Shown here: positions 1 to 6,119 of the stretch, piece by piece
Layout: each line of letters starts with the position of its first letter
How positions within the stretch are numbered: position 1 is the stretch's first letter
From: an uncultured Succinivibrio sp.
GTDB taxonomy: Bacteria > Pseudomonadota > Gammaproteobacteria > Enterobacterales > Succinivibrionaceae
Direction: 5' to 3'
NCBI GenBank assembly: GCA_902772715.1
Contig: CACYBT010000272.1
Span: 1-10,212 of the forward strand
Length of the DNA stretch: 10,212 bases
Translations under genes and position numbers: made by a program
Notes under the pieces: generated by a model
Databases searched by the model: none
Seen by the model: only the letters and a program-made list of their open reading frames with translations
What the model was told of the DNA's origin: nothing

Positions 1-2
1 GA

Positions 3-179
3 CGCAAGGCTTTAATATCTGGAGCAGAAAAGGCCCTCGAGCAGATTATAAACAAGCAATATGCCAAAAACTATCTTGAAGATGGCTTGAGGCGCGTGTT
101 TGGCATCGGTATTGGCTTTGGCAGCAAGGAGTGTGTCATAAGAAGTTTAGGCAATCTTGCCAGGGCTCAAGAGCCGTAA
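3..179 (+). CDS. PD-(D/E)XK nuclease-type protein (AAA-ATPase-like family), C-terminal fragment
   Basis: Only the last 58 codons are in the window; the start lies off the left edge. The readable tail runs from an ALEQI helix through K-Q-Y-A and a Y-L-E-D-G segment to a GIGIGFGSKE strand and ends at TAA 177-179. This order (ALxQI, K-Y, then a G-I-x-F-x-x-K strand) is typical of the C-terminal PD-(D/E)XK-like nuclease domain found behind a degenerate AAA-ATPase domain in many gut bacteria. These proteins are abundant, often multicopy, and have no settled function. The assignment rests on a short motif pattern, so the family is likely but not certain. No convincing terminator separates it from the next gene. 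Confidence 0.6.
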   Translation, partial: RKALISGAEKALEQIINKQYAKNYLEDGLRRVFGIGIGFGSKECVIRSLGNLARAQEP

Positions 180-283
180 CCTTTTTCATTTGGATATAAC
201 AAGAAAAATCATTGTTAAAACCTAAATCAGGCTGCCATTCCTTAATTTCTTGCCTTCATTAGAGACTTTGAATAGTAACAGTT

Positions 284-292
284 TGATATAAA
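284..292 (+). promoter_or_regulatory. Candidate extended -10 promoter upstream of rpsP (distal)
   Basis: TG at 284-285, one base, then TATAAA at 287-292 form an extended -10 element. No good -35 is seen at the right distance. It would start transcription about 105 bases before rpsP, and is one of two tandem candidates for the ribosomal operon. Confidence 0.35.
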
Positions 293-307
293 AAGTGTCG
301 TTACATC

Positions 308-335
308 TTGAATTTTCAAAAATAGAGAGTAAAAT
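308..335 (+). promoter_or_regulatory. Candidate sigma-70 promoter for the rpsP operon (proximal)
   Basis: TTGAAT (308-313), a 16-base spacer, then TAAAAT (330-335). It would start the mRNA near 342, giving a leader of about 60 bases that contains the 353-372 hairpin. Inferred from consensus match only. Confidence 0.45.
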
Positions 336-352
336 AATGCAACTGTTTTTGT

Positions 353-372
353 ATGATGAAGTATTTCATCAT
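353..372 (+). promoter_or_regulatory. Stem-loop in the rpsP leader
   Basis: A perfect 8-bp inverted repeat (ATGATGAA 353-360, loop GTAT, TTCATCAT 365-372) lies 30 bases before the rpsP start. A U-G pair could extend it by one. There is no T-tract behind it, so it is not a terminator. It would sit close to the 5' end of a transcript from the proximal promoter and could protect the mRNA or bind a regulator. The role is unknown. Confidence 0.4.
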
Positions 373-402
373 GTTTGTTTAACTAAATATAGGTAATGCG
401 AA

Positions 403-777
403 ATGGTAGTCATTCGTTTACGTCGCTTAGGTGCGAAAAAGCGTCCATTTTATCATGTTATAGTTGCTGATAAGCGTTATGCAGCAACTGGTCGTTTCAT
501 TGAGCAGGTTGGTATTTTTAACCCAATTGCTGCTGGTAAAGAAATTCGTCTTCGTTTAGATGTTGAGGCCATTAATGCCTGGATTGCAAAAGGTGCTCAG
601 CCATCAGATCGCGTAAAGCGTCTTTTGTGGGAAAATGAGCAGGGTGAAGAGGCTGTTCTGAAGGCTAAGGCTGAAAAACATGCTGCTGCTGTTGCTGCCA
701 AGAAAGCTGCTGCCGAGGCCAAGGCTAAGGCTGCCGCAGAGGCTGCTGCTGCAGAGGCCGCTCCTGCTGAGGCTTAA
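403..777 (+). CDS. rpsP: 30S ribosomal protein S16 with long Ala-rich tail
   Basis: S16 is a small-subunit protein needed for assembly of the 30S body. The first 80 or so residues are a standard S16 domain: MVVIRLRRLGAKKRPFY, then VADKR and RFIEQVGIFNP. The protein is 124 aa, whereas the usual gammaproteobacterial form is about 82. The excess is a low-complexity tail (about residues 84-124) of Ala, Lys and Glu, encoded by runs of GCT/GCC/GAG. The ATG at 403 is preceded by AGGT at 391-394, and no better start exists. It heads the rpsP-rimM-trmD-rplS operon, with the rimM start only 5 bases after its stop. The tail is probably disordered and should not disturb the core fold. Identity is certain; any function of the tail is unknown. 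Confidence 0.97.
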   Translation: MVVIRLRRLGAKKRPFYHVIVADKRYAATGRFIEQVGIFNPIAAGKEIRLRLDVEAINAWIAKGAQPSDRVKRLLWENEQGEEAVLKAKAEKHAAAVAAKKAAAEAKAKAAAEAAAAEAAPAEA

Positions 778-782
778 GGGCT

Positions 783-1313
783 TTGACAGATAATCCGCGT
801 CCAATGGGAGCAATAGGCTCACCATTTGGAGTATATGGTTGGATGAAAATTCGCTCATATACACAACAACCTGAGGATCTTTTTGACTACTCGCCATGGT
901 TTATACGTCAGCGCGGTACGCAATGGCGCGAGGTCCAGGTTGAAGAATACAGGCAACATGGAAATGGTTTTATTGCCAAATTAAATATTGCCGCAACTCC
1001 GGAAGAGGCTAAAACCTTTGCTGGAGCTGAGATTGGGATTAGGCGCTCAAGCCTACCCCCTGTTCCTGAAGGAACTGTCTATCTTTCTGATTTAATCGGA
1101 TGTAAGGTGACAGGACTTGAAGGTGAAATGCTCGGTACTGTATCGAGAATTTGGGATTATGGAGCCTCTCCCGTAATGGAAGTGTCTCCCTCTGACCACC
1201 TGGCAAGGGAAAGAAAAGATAATTTTTTAATTCCCTATGTCGTAGGCCCTATCGTCAAGACAGTTGATCTCAATGCCAAGATGATAGATGTTGAGTGGGG
1301 TGTCGATTACTGA
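783..1313 (+). CDS. rimM: Ribosome maturation factor RimM (TTG start)
   Basis: RimM binds S19 in the 30S head and assists late 16S rRNA processing. At 176 aa the length is normal. The N-terminal RimM domain (about residues 7-90) has MGAIGSPFGVYGW and a YSPWFI strand. The C-terminal PRC-barrel (about 97-175) has YLSDLIGCKV and ends in IDVEWG. The start is set at TTG 783, because the first beta strand should begin a few residues before M-G-A-I-G. An in-frame stop at 768-770 rules out a start much further upstream. ATG 804 would also be possible but has no ribosome-binding site. Upstream lie GAGG (769-772, spacing 10) and AAGGG (776-780, only 2 bases away). A weak start inside a ribosomal-protein operon fits the low RimM yield known in E. 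coli. The stop overlaps the trmD start by one base (TGATG at 1311-1315). Confidence 0.95.
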   Translation: MTDNPRPMGAIGSPFGVYGWMKIRSYTQQPEDLFDYSPWFIRQRGTQWREVQVEEYRQHGNGFIAKLNIAATPEEAKTFAGAEIGIRRSSLPPVPEGTVYLSDLIGCKVTGLEGEMLGTVSRIWDYGASPVMEVSPSDHLARERKDNFLIPYVVGPIVKTVDLNAKMIDVEWGVDY

Positions 1314-2050
1314 TGTACTTTGGAGTCGTCACTCTTTTTCCTTCGATGTTTGATGCCATAACCAATTATGGGGTAACACGCAGGGCCTGTGCCAATTCTT
1401 TGATTAGAATTGAATGTACTAACCCCCGTGATTACACTGCAGATAAATTTGGCAATGTTGATGATAAGCCATATGGTGGCGGTCCTGGTATGTTAATGCA
1501 GGTTCAGCCTCTACGAGATGCGCTTAGTGTTGCCAGAAGCAAGGCACCGAAGGCTACTAAGGTTGTTTATATGTCGCCTCAGGGCAAACAACTTAATCAC
1601 TCACTGGTCACAGATATCCACAGTTGGGGCGCCGTTATCCTTTTGTCTGGAAGATATGAGGGTATTGACGAGCGTGTCCTTCAGAAGGAAGTCGATCTGG
1701 AGGTTTCTATCGGTGACTACGTTCTCTCGGGGGGTGAACTCCCCGCCATGTGTATCATCGATGCAGTTTCTAGGATGGTGCCGGGGGTACTTGGTAACAT
1801 TCAAAACGCCAAAGAGGATTCTTTTGCACAGGGTTTATTGCATTTTCCGCAGTACACCAGGCCTGAAGAAATTGACGGTATGCGAGTACCAGATATTTTG
1901 TTAAGTGGGGATCATGCAAAAATTAGAGAATGGCGTTTAAAGCAGAGTCTTGGTCGTACCTTTTTGCGTCGTCCTGATTTGCTTGAGGAGCGTGTTCTTT
2001 CTTCTAAGGAACGGCAGTTGCTTGATGAGTTCCTGCAAGAACACTCTTAA
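1313..2050 (+). CDS. trmD: tRNA (guanine-N1)-methyltransferase TrmD
   Basis: TrmD uses S-adenosylmethionine to methylate G37, next to the anticodon, which prevents +1 frameshifting. The 245-aa protein begins MYFGVVTLFP, matching the canonical N-terminus, so ATG 1313 is preferred over the in-frame GTG at 1295. The trefoil-knot SPOUT motifs are intact: YGGGPGM near residue 54, GRYEGIDER (113-121, with E116), SIGDYVLSGGELPA (132-145) and PGVLG. Residues R154 and D169, at the same numbers as the catalytic residues of the E. coli enzyme, are present (VSR at 152-154, EDSF from 168). The C-terminal domain has the RxWRLKQSLGRT signature. The TGATG junction with rimM predicts translational coupling. 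Confidence 0.97.
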   Translation: MYFGVVTLFPSMFDAITNYGVTRRACANSLIRIECTNPRDYTADKFGNVDDKPYGGGPGMLMQVQPLRDALSVARSKAPKATKVVYMSPQGKQLNHSLVTDIHSWGAVILLSGRYEGIDERVLQKEVDLEVSIGDYVLSGGELPAMCIIDAVSRMVPGVLGNIQNAKEDSFAQGLLHFPQYTRPEEIDGMRVPDILLSGDHAKIREWRLKQSLGRTFLRRPDLLEERVLSSKERQLLDEFLQEHS

Positions 2051-2091
2051 AATGGTTTTTATTTATTCGATGTTTAGGGAAGGTAAGAAAA

Positions 2092-2445
2092 ATGGCTAGC
2101 AATCCAATTATTGACCAGCTGGAAAAAGAGCAGATCCGTACTGATATTCCTGATTTTCGTCCTGGTGATACCGTACGTGTTGAGGTAAAGGTTGTAGAAG
2201 GTGATAAAACCCGTTTACAGGCCTTTGAGGGAAATGTTATTGCTAAACGTAATCGCGGTTTGAATTCTTCTTTTACGGTTCGTAAAATTTCATCTGGCGA
2301 GGGTGTAGAGCGTGTTTTCCAAACTCATTCTCCTATTATTGCTTCAGTAAAGGTGACCCGTCGTGGTGATGTACGCCGTGCCAAACTCTACTATCTGCGT
2401 GATCGTTCTGGTAAGGCAGCACGTATTCGTGAGAAGATTAACTAA
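2092..2445 (+). CDS. rplS: 50S ribosomal protein L19
   Basis: L19 sits at the interface of the two ribosomal subunits. The protein is 117 aa, the usual length, with the family blocks IPDFRPGDTVRV, EGNVIAKRNRGLNSSFTVRKIS and a final KAARIREK. The ATG at 2092 has an upstream GGGAAGG box. It is the last gene of the operon, 41 bases after trmD, and is followed by two hairpins, the second being a rho-independent terminator. Nothing odd is seen in the sequence. Confidence 0.97.
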   Translation: MASNPIIDQLEKEQIRTDIPDFRPGDTVRVEVKVVEGDKTRLQAFEGNVIAKRNRGLNSSFTVRKISSGEGVERVFQTHSPIIASVKVTRRGDVRRAKLYYLRDRSGKAARIREKIN

Positions 2446-2457
2446 TTCTCTTTGCAA

Positions 2458-2479
2458 AAACGGCCTTTTGGGGCTGTTT
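2458..2479 (+). other. Hairpin downstream of rplS, without T-tract
   Basis: AAACGGCC (2458-2465), loop TTTTGG, GGCTGTTT (2472-2479): 8 pairs including one G-U. No T run follows. It may protect the 3' end of the operon mRNA or assist the terminator 3 bases downstream. Confidence 0.4.
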
Positions 2480-2482
2480 AAG

Positions 2483-2520
2483 GGCTCTGATTATTTGTAA
2501 CAATATCGGAGCCTTTTTTT
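2483..2520 (+). terminator. Rho-independent terminator of the rpsP-rplS operon
   Basis: GGCTCTGAT (2483-2491) pairs with ATCGGAGCC (2505-2513), nine pairs with one T-G, followed directly by seven T (2514-2520). This closes the ribosomal operon. Confidence 0.9.
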
Positions 2521-2698
2521 ATGTATTAAGGCTTGGTCGCTAATGGCGCTTTTAAGTTCCTTGTTAACTGTTTTTTTCTTCCTCCTGATTTTTTTAAAGA
2601 AAAAATGAAAGCAATTTGAGAGCTTGTACGAAATATTTGATCTAAATACATTTAATTATTTCATTCTTGTTTTAAAATTCAAAAGAGTAGGAGTTAAC
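2521..2698 (+). other. Gene-free AT-rich stretch upstream of the phosphatase
   Basis: No coding region is apparent. The stretch contains an A/T inverted repeat (TTTTTTCTT 2572-2580 and AAGAAAAAA 2597-2605), and several weak promoter-like hexamers, none with both boxes well matched and well spaced. The promoter of the phosphatase unit must lie somewhere here, since a strong terminator precedes it, but I cannot place it. Confidence 0.4.
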
Positions 2699-2764
2699 AT
2701 GACCATGGATATGGACAAATGTCAAACTCCAAGATATGGAATTATTCTAAATTGTATAAATTAA
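2699..2764 (+). CDS. Possible 21-codon leader ORF upstream of the acid phosphatase
   Basis: ATG 2699 is preceded at good distance by AGGAG (2689-2693, spacing 5). The frame runs 21 codons, MTMDMDKCQTPRYGIILNCIN, to TAA 2762-2764. The phosphatase ATG follows 12 bases later with its own GGAG. The ribosome-binding site is better than that of many genes in this window, which is the main argument that the ORF is translated. The three in-frame ATGs within the first five codons are notable. The peptide resembles nothing I recognise. It could act as a coupling leader, in which ribosomes finishing here reload on the phosphatase, or it could be a chance ORF. Confidence 0.35.
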   Translation: MTMDMDKCQTPRYGIILNCIN

Positions 2765-2776
2765 CTGGAGAAAAAA

Positions 2777-3523
2777 ATGCGTTTTAAGAAAGTATTTTTG
2801 TGCACCATACTATCCTCAGTTGTCGGTTGTTCCTTCGCTGCTCATAATGATGTAAGAACTATGCCTGAAAGCTACTATCTGAATGCTACAGATGTTGCAG
2901 ACAGTTTCTATCTTTTACCACCTCCACCTGCCTTTGACAGTGTAACTTTTTTGAATGACCAGGCTCAATATAACATTGGTCTTTTGAAACGTAAGACAGC
3001 CCGTGGACAGCAGGCAGCCGCTGACTGCGAAATTGATGCTAAAGGTGTTGCCAATGCGTTAGCCTCCGCCTTTGGTATGGAAATTAGCAAGAAAAATACC
3101 CCTGAAATTTATAAACTCATTTCTAGAATGATTGAAGACGCCGGTGATCTTGCCACACGTGCCGCTAAAGAATACTATATGAGAGTCCGTCCATTCGCTT
3201 TCTATGGTACCAACACCTGTAATACTAAAGATCAGAAATTTCTCTCCACCAATGGTTCTTATCCATCAGGACACACTACAATTGGCTGGGCTGTGTCTTT
3301 GATTTTGGCTGAATTGAATCCAAGCCGCCAGAATGAAATTTTGAAACGTGGCTTTGAAATGGGACAAAGTCGAGTAATTTGCGGTTATCACTGGCAGTCT
3401 GATGTTGACGCTGCACGTATAGTTGCATCTGCAGTGGTTGCCAGATTGCATGCCGACGAGGCCTTCTCAGAGCAGTTGGTACGTGCTAAGGCTGAGTTCA
3501 AGCAGAAATCAGGTCAAAGATAG
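2777..3523 (+). CDS. Class A nonspecific acid phosphatase, exported
   Basis: The protein is 248 aa and belongs to the PAP2-related class A bacterial acid phosphatases (PhoN type), which hydrolyse phosphomonoesters in the periplasm. The complete signature is visible: K131-x6-R138-P139, P163-S-G-H166, then S198-R199-x5-H205-x3-D209. H205 is expected to be the phosphorylated nucleophile and H166 the acid/base residue. The N-terminus is a signal sequence (MRFKKVFL, then a hydrophobic run). V15-V16-G17-C18 also fits a lipobox, so the enzyme could be a lipoprotein; cleavage after the later A-A is the alternative. GGAG lies upstream of ATG 2777. It forms its own unit between two terminators, with the possible leader ORF at 2699. 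Family call is firm; substrate and lipidation are not. Confidence 0.93.
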   Translation: MRFKKVFLCTILSSVVGCSFAAHNDVRTMPESYYLNATDVADSFYLLPPPPAFDSVTFLNDQAQYNIGLLKRKTARGQQAAADCEIDAKGVANALASAFGMEISKKNTPEIYKLISRMIEDAGDLATRAAKEYYMRVRPFAFYGTNTCNTKDQKFLSTNGSYPSGHTTIGWAVSLILAELNPSRQNEILKRGFEMGQSRVICGYHWQSDVDAARIVASAVVARLHADEAFSEQLVRAKAEFKQKSGQR

Positions 3524-3550
3524 TTAGCCTAATACCAGATATTTTATGTA

Positions 3551-3584
3551 AAATGGGGGAACCTTAGTTCCCCCTTTAAATTTT
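3551..3584. terminator. Bidirectional terminator between phosphatase and CMD-cupin genes
   Basis: GGGGGAAC (3555-3562), loop CTTA, GTTCCCCC (3567-3574): a perfect 8-bp GC-rich stem. TTTAAATTTT follows on the plus strand and an ATTTTA tract on the minus strand. It sits between the convergent stops at 3523 and 3598 and can serve both genes. Confidence 0.85.
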
Positions 3585-3597
3585 GGCAGCCTGAGGT

Positions 3598-4482
3598 TTA
3601 TTTAAGAGTTGAAAGTTCCTGCTTATATTCTTCGTCTGATACCACTTCAAGCCATTCGTTCCTAGTGTTTTCTCCTGGAACTTCTACTGCCAGATGCGAG
3701 AAATAGCCATCAGGCGCTGCACCGTGCCAATGTTTAACGTTTGCGGGAATATTGATCACATCACCAGGATTGATGACTTTTAGCTCTTTGCCTTCTTCCT
3801 TATATAAGCCTTTGCCCGCAATACCAATCAGAATCTGACCGCCACCTTTTTTAGCATGATGAATATGCCAGTTATTTCTGCATTCAGGTTCAAACGTTAC
3901 ATTGTAAATACCAACCTGTTCTGTAGAGATTGGTGCAAGATAGCTTTTTTTAGTAAAATACTTGGCATATGCCTCGTTGAACTTACCAACAGGGAAGATC
4001 ATTTTCTGCTGATGTTCTAAAAGTTCCTGCGAATATTCTGATTTTTCACTGCTCTCATCTGTCCATATATCCTTGGAAAGATTAAAGGCAGCCCAAGCCT
4101 TAGGCCATCCTGCATAAAAGGCAATATGGGTTATGGTAGCGGCTATCTCTTTTTGGGTGACACCATTTTTCTTGGCATTTTCAAGATGATATTTCAGTGA
4201 ACTGTCGGTAATGCCAGAGGATATTAAGGCCACAACAGTAATGAGGCTGCGGTTTTTTAGGCTAAGATCCTGGTTATTCCAGTTTTCTCCGAAGAGCACA
4301 TCGTCATTGAAATGTGCAAATTCTTTGGCAAATTTTCCTAAAACATCGTGTCCTGCGGTCTGAGTTACTTTTTTAGTCATAGTATTTTCTGTTCCTTGTG
4401 CAGCGTTTAACTGAGTAAATGAAAACAAAGCAATAGCGAGAGTTAAAACTGATTTTTTTATTACGGAATTTCCTTTTTTCAT
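3598..4482 (-). CDS. Exported carboxymuconolactone decarboxylase-like/cupin fusion protein
   Basis: The protein is 294 aa with three parts. Residues 1-28 are a signal peptide (MKKGNSVIKK, a hydrophobic stretch, then LNAA), so it should be periplasmic. Residues about 45-142 are an AhpD/CMD-like helical domain (LKNRSLITVVALISSG, HLENAKKNGVTQKEIAATITHIAFYAGWPKAW). It has no CxxC pair, so it is not a peroxidase-type AhpD. Residues about 180-275 are a cupin. H206 and H208 form the first metal motif and H251 (or H253) the second. The usual Glu of motif 1 appears to be Gln216, set further along by a KKGGG insertion. A Gln at that place is known in manganese cupins of the hydroxynitrile-lyase type. 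It is last in the minus-strand operon, 23 bases after the hydrolase, with AGGA before ATG 4482. The reaction is unknown. Confidence 0.88.
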   Translation of the reverse strand: MKKGNSVIKKSVLTLAIALFSFTQLNAAQGTENTMTKKVTQTAGHDVLGKFAKEFAHFNDDVLFGENWNNQDLSLKNRSLITVVALISSGITDSSLKYHLENAKKNGVTQKEIAATITHIAFYAGWPKAWAAFNLSKDIWTDESSEKSEYSQELLEHQQKMIFPVGKFNEAYAKYFTKKSYLAPISTEQVGIYNVTFEPECRNNWHIHHAKKGGGQILIGIAGKGLYKEEGKELKVINPGDVINIPANVKHWHGAAPDGYFSHLAVEVPGENTRNEWLEVVSDEEYKQELSTLK

Positions 4483-4505
4483 ATGATTTTCCTAGTTGAA
4501 ATATG

Positions 4506-5489
4506 CTAGTTACGGTTAAATATCTCGTCGGCAAAATTCCCCATTTCTTCAAATGCCGCCTTGGTTTGAGGAAGTTCTGGTAAAACCAGCATGAAATCGT
4601 GAGGCATTCCTTTGTAGATGCTTAATTTGTTTTTGACACCGGCAGTATCCGCGGCCTTACTTAGCAGAACGCTGTCAGAATAAAGCAGTTCGTAGCCTCC
4701 CGTCTGAATCAGCAGAGGCGGTAAACCGGATAAATCTGCGTATAGAGGTGATAGTTTAGGATCACTTAAGTTAAGTCCGTTTGCATATGCTGCCTTGTTT
4801 ATCTGTGCGAATAACGGGGTGTTTTCACCTAGAACAGCATCTTTATATTTATTGTCAACATGAGATGGAATCACATCCATCGCTGTCCATGGAGACATAA
4901 GGATCATGGCACGAGGTTGTGTAATATTAAGTTCCTTTAGTTTTACTGCTAAAGCGAGTGCCAAATTACCACCGGCAGAATCTCCCATGAAGACAATATT
5001 CTGAGCGTCTACTCCATCTTCCAGCACTTTTTTGTATGCCATCACCGCATCGTCAAGCGCCGCAGGATAGGTAAATTCTGGAGCATGTCGGTAGTCAAAC
5101 ATATATACCGTATCTGCTTTGATACTGTCTGCCTGTTTTCTCGCAAATTTACGATAGTTATCGTTAAAGCCTAAAACATAAGCGCCACCATGAAACTGCA
5201 GGATCACTCTGTTGGTTTTATGCAAATTCCGATGCAGTTTTTCCATTGGCAAGTTATTCTGACTCCATTTCTCATGTACCCATCCCCGCACAGCCTTAAA
5301 AGGCATCGGTTTACTTTTCTTGGCAGAAGAAAAATAGGAATTCATGGTGTCTTTGATATAGGTTTGGGTTACCTCTGATTCACCGTCGCTGTAACGACTA
5401 GGCTCATTTGCCATTACCGAGATGGAGAGCAGGCAGACTGGTAGCAGTAATGCTAATTTCTTTATTGATACTTTCATATTTTTTCTCAT
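4506..5489 (-). CDS. Exported alpha/beta hydrolase, HSL (fold-3) esterase family
   Basis: The protein is 327 aa. A signal peptide ends near V-M-A-N (about residue 27), so it acts outside the cytoplasm. The catalytic domain has the HSL oxyanion motif HGGAY (100-104), the nucleophile elbow GDSAGG (169-174, Ser171), and the acid in GGYELLYSDS, where E267 replaces the commoner Asp. The histidine is H297 in GMPHDF. Such enzymes cleave esters of short acyl chains or aromatic acids; no specific substrate can be read. The ATG at 5489 overlaps the stop of the upstream flavodoxin gene (ATGA, 5486-5489), indicating translational coupling. Met5 (5477) is an alternative start that gives a more typical MKVSIKK signal peptide. 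Second gene of the operon. Confidence 0.92.
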   Translation of the reverse strand: MRKNMKVSIKKLALLLPVCLLSISVMANEPSRYSDGESEVTQTYIKDTMNSYFSSAKKSKPMPFKAVRGWVHEKWSQNNLPMEKLHRNLHKTNRVILQFHGGAYVLGFNDNYRKFARKQADSIKADTVYMFDYRHAPEFTYPAALDDAVMAYKKVLEDGVDAQNIVFMGDSAGGNLALALAVKLKELNITQPRAMILMSPWTAMDVIPSHVDNKYKDAVLGENTPLFAQINKAAYANGLNLSDPKLSPLYADLSGLPPLLIQTGGYELLYSDSVLLSKAADTAGVKNKLSIYKGMPHDFMLVLPELPQTKAAFEEMGNFADEIFNRN

Positions 5490-6028
5490 TTCATTTTTTT
5501 CCCAAATTCATAGGCTCTGGTTAAAAGTTCCTCGTGATTTTTGATTTCGTTGGGATTGGTCAGACCGCCACCGGAAAACACTCCCATAAATCTAGCCTTT
5601 GGGAAACAGTCAACAAAGCCCTGAATACCGTTTTGCGCATTCTGATACACAGTATCTGTATTTTCGGCGGAAGCGGTTAGAAGATAGACCTCCCTAAATC
5701 TGTAGTCCTGTATATAAAGCGGATTACAGCGGTCTAAGAAAGTTTTCAGAAGACCGGACATTTCGTAATAGTAGATTGGAGTTGAGAACACAATTGTGTC
5801 AGCATTTAACATTTGCTCCGTAAGTGCTTTCATGTCATCCGCGATGATACATTCTCCCTTTTTCTGGCATTTAAGACATCCCCTGCAGAAATTGATTTTT
5901 TGATCTTTTAAGGAAACAAACAAAACATTGTTTGGCCCCTCCGACGCCCCCTTCTTTACTTCAAGAGCAATCCTTTCGGAATTGCTTCCTGCCCTTAAGG
6001 ATGAGGATATGATTAAGATATTCTTCAT
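5486..6028 (-). CDS. Flavodoxin-fold NAD(P)H-dependent FMN reductase-like protein with Fe-S-type Cys motif
   Basis: The protein is 180 aa, cytoplasmic, with no signal peptide. The FMN phosphate loop is SSSLRAGSNS (8-17), and the second flavin loop is STPIYYYEMSGLLKTFLDR (about 81-99). C48, C51, C54 and C60 form C-x2-C-x2-C-x5-C. This matches the compact cysteine motif of iron-sulfur flavoproteins (Isf), which bind a [4Fe-4S] cluster next to FMN. Many flavodoxin-like proteins of anaerobes carry this motif, and whether a cluster is bound here is an inference. It is the first gene of the minus-strand operon, with AAGGAG upstream of ATG 6028, a candidate promoter at 6049-6077, and a stop overlapping the hydrolase start. 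It is divergent from a LysR gene, the likely regulator. Confidence 0.9.
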   Translation of the reverse strand: MKNILIISSSLRAGSNSERIALEVKKGASEGPNNVLFVSLKDQKINFCRGCLKCQKKGECIIADDMKALTEQMLNADTIVFSTPIYYYEMSGLLKTFLDRCNPLYIQDYRFREVYLLTASAENTDTVYQNAQNGIQGFVDCFPKARFMGVFSGGGLTNPNEIKNHEELLTRAYEFGKKMK

Positions 6029-6048
6029 ATGTGCTCCTTTTTCTTTAG

Positions 6049-6077
6049 AGTATAAGTATTCTCTTTAATTATGCCAT
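6049..6077 (-). promoter_or_regulatory. Candidate promoter of the flavodoxin-hydrolase-cupin operon
   Basis: Reading the minus strand: ATGGCA (6077-6072), a 17-base spacer, TATACT (6054-6049), with transcription expected to start near 6042. The -35 is 4 of 6 to consensus, as expected for an activator-dependent promoter. Confidence 0.4.
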
Positions 6078-6084
6078 TACTTAT
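6052..6084. promoter_or_regulatory. Inverted repeat over the operon promoter (candidate operator)
   Basis: ATAAGTA (6052-6058) and TACTTAT (6078-6084) are perfect 7-bp arms separated by 19 bases. They bracket the -35 and overlap the -10 of the minus-strand promoter. The position suits binding by the divergently encoded LysR protein or another repressor. Confidence 0.35.
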
Positions 6085-6085
6085 T

Positions 6086-6099
6086 TTCTATAATTAGAA
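6086..6099. promoter_or_regulatory. TTCTA-N4-TAGAA palindrome, candidate LysR box
   Basis: TTCTA (6086-6090), TAAT, TAGAA (6095-6099). It satisfies the T-N11-A rule of LysR-type sites and lies near -50 relative to the predicted operon start. A related element lies before the second regulator (8027-8045). Confidence 0.4.
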
Positions 6100-6119
6100 T
6101 TAAAAAAAATGAATAACTG

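Noticed and set aside
164..186. GGCTCAAGAGCC followed by CTTTTT as a terminator of the left-edge gene
   Set aside because: The stem is only 4 bp with a usable loop, and the T run starts six bases away, so it does not make a standard terminator.
197..217. TAACAA-N9-TTGTTA inverted repeat upstream of rpsP
   Set aside because: A single 6-bp AT-rich repeat, far from the candidate promoters and with no regulator nearby.
604..897. Minus-strand open frame opposite rpsP/rimM
   Set aside because: It is the antisense of the Ala-rich codon run in rpsP, with a Ser/Leu-rich product and no start signals.
1295..1312. GTG 1295 as the start of trmD
   Set aside because: It adds six residues (MGCRLL) not found in TrmD proteins. 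ATG 1313 gives the standard N-terminus and a TGATG junction with rimM.
1518..1904. Second open frame inside trmD
   Set aside because: It overlaps conserved trmD codons in another frame and has no ribosome-binding site or recognisable domain.
2572..2605. TTTTTTCTT/AAGAAAAAA inverted repeat as a terminator or regulatory hairpin
   Set aside because: Homopolymer-rich arms 16 bases apart are expected by chance in such AT-rich DNA, and no transcript is left to terminate there.
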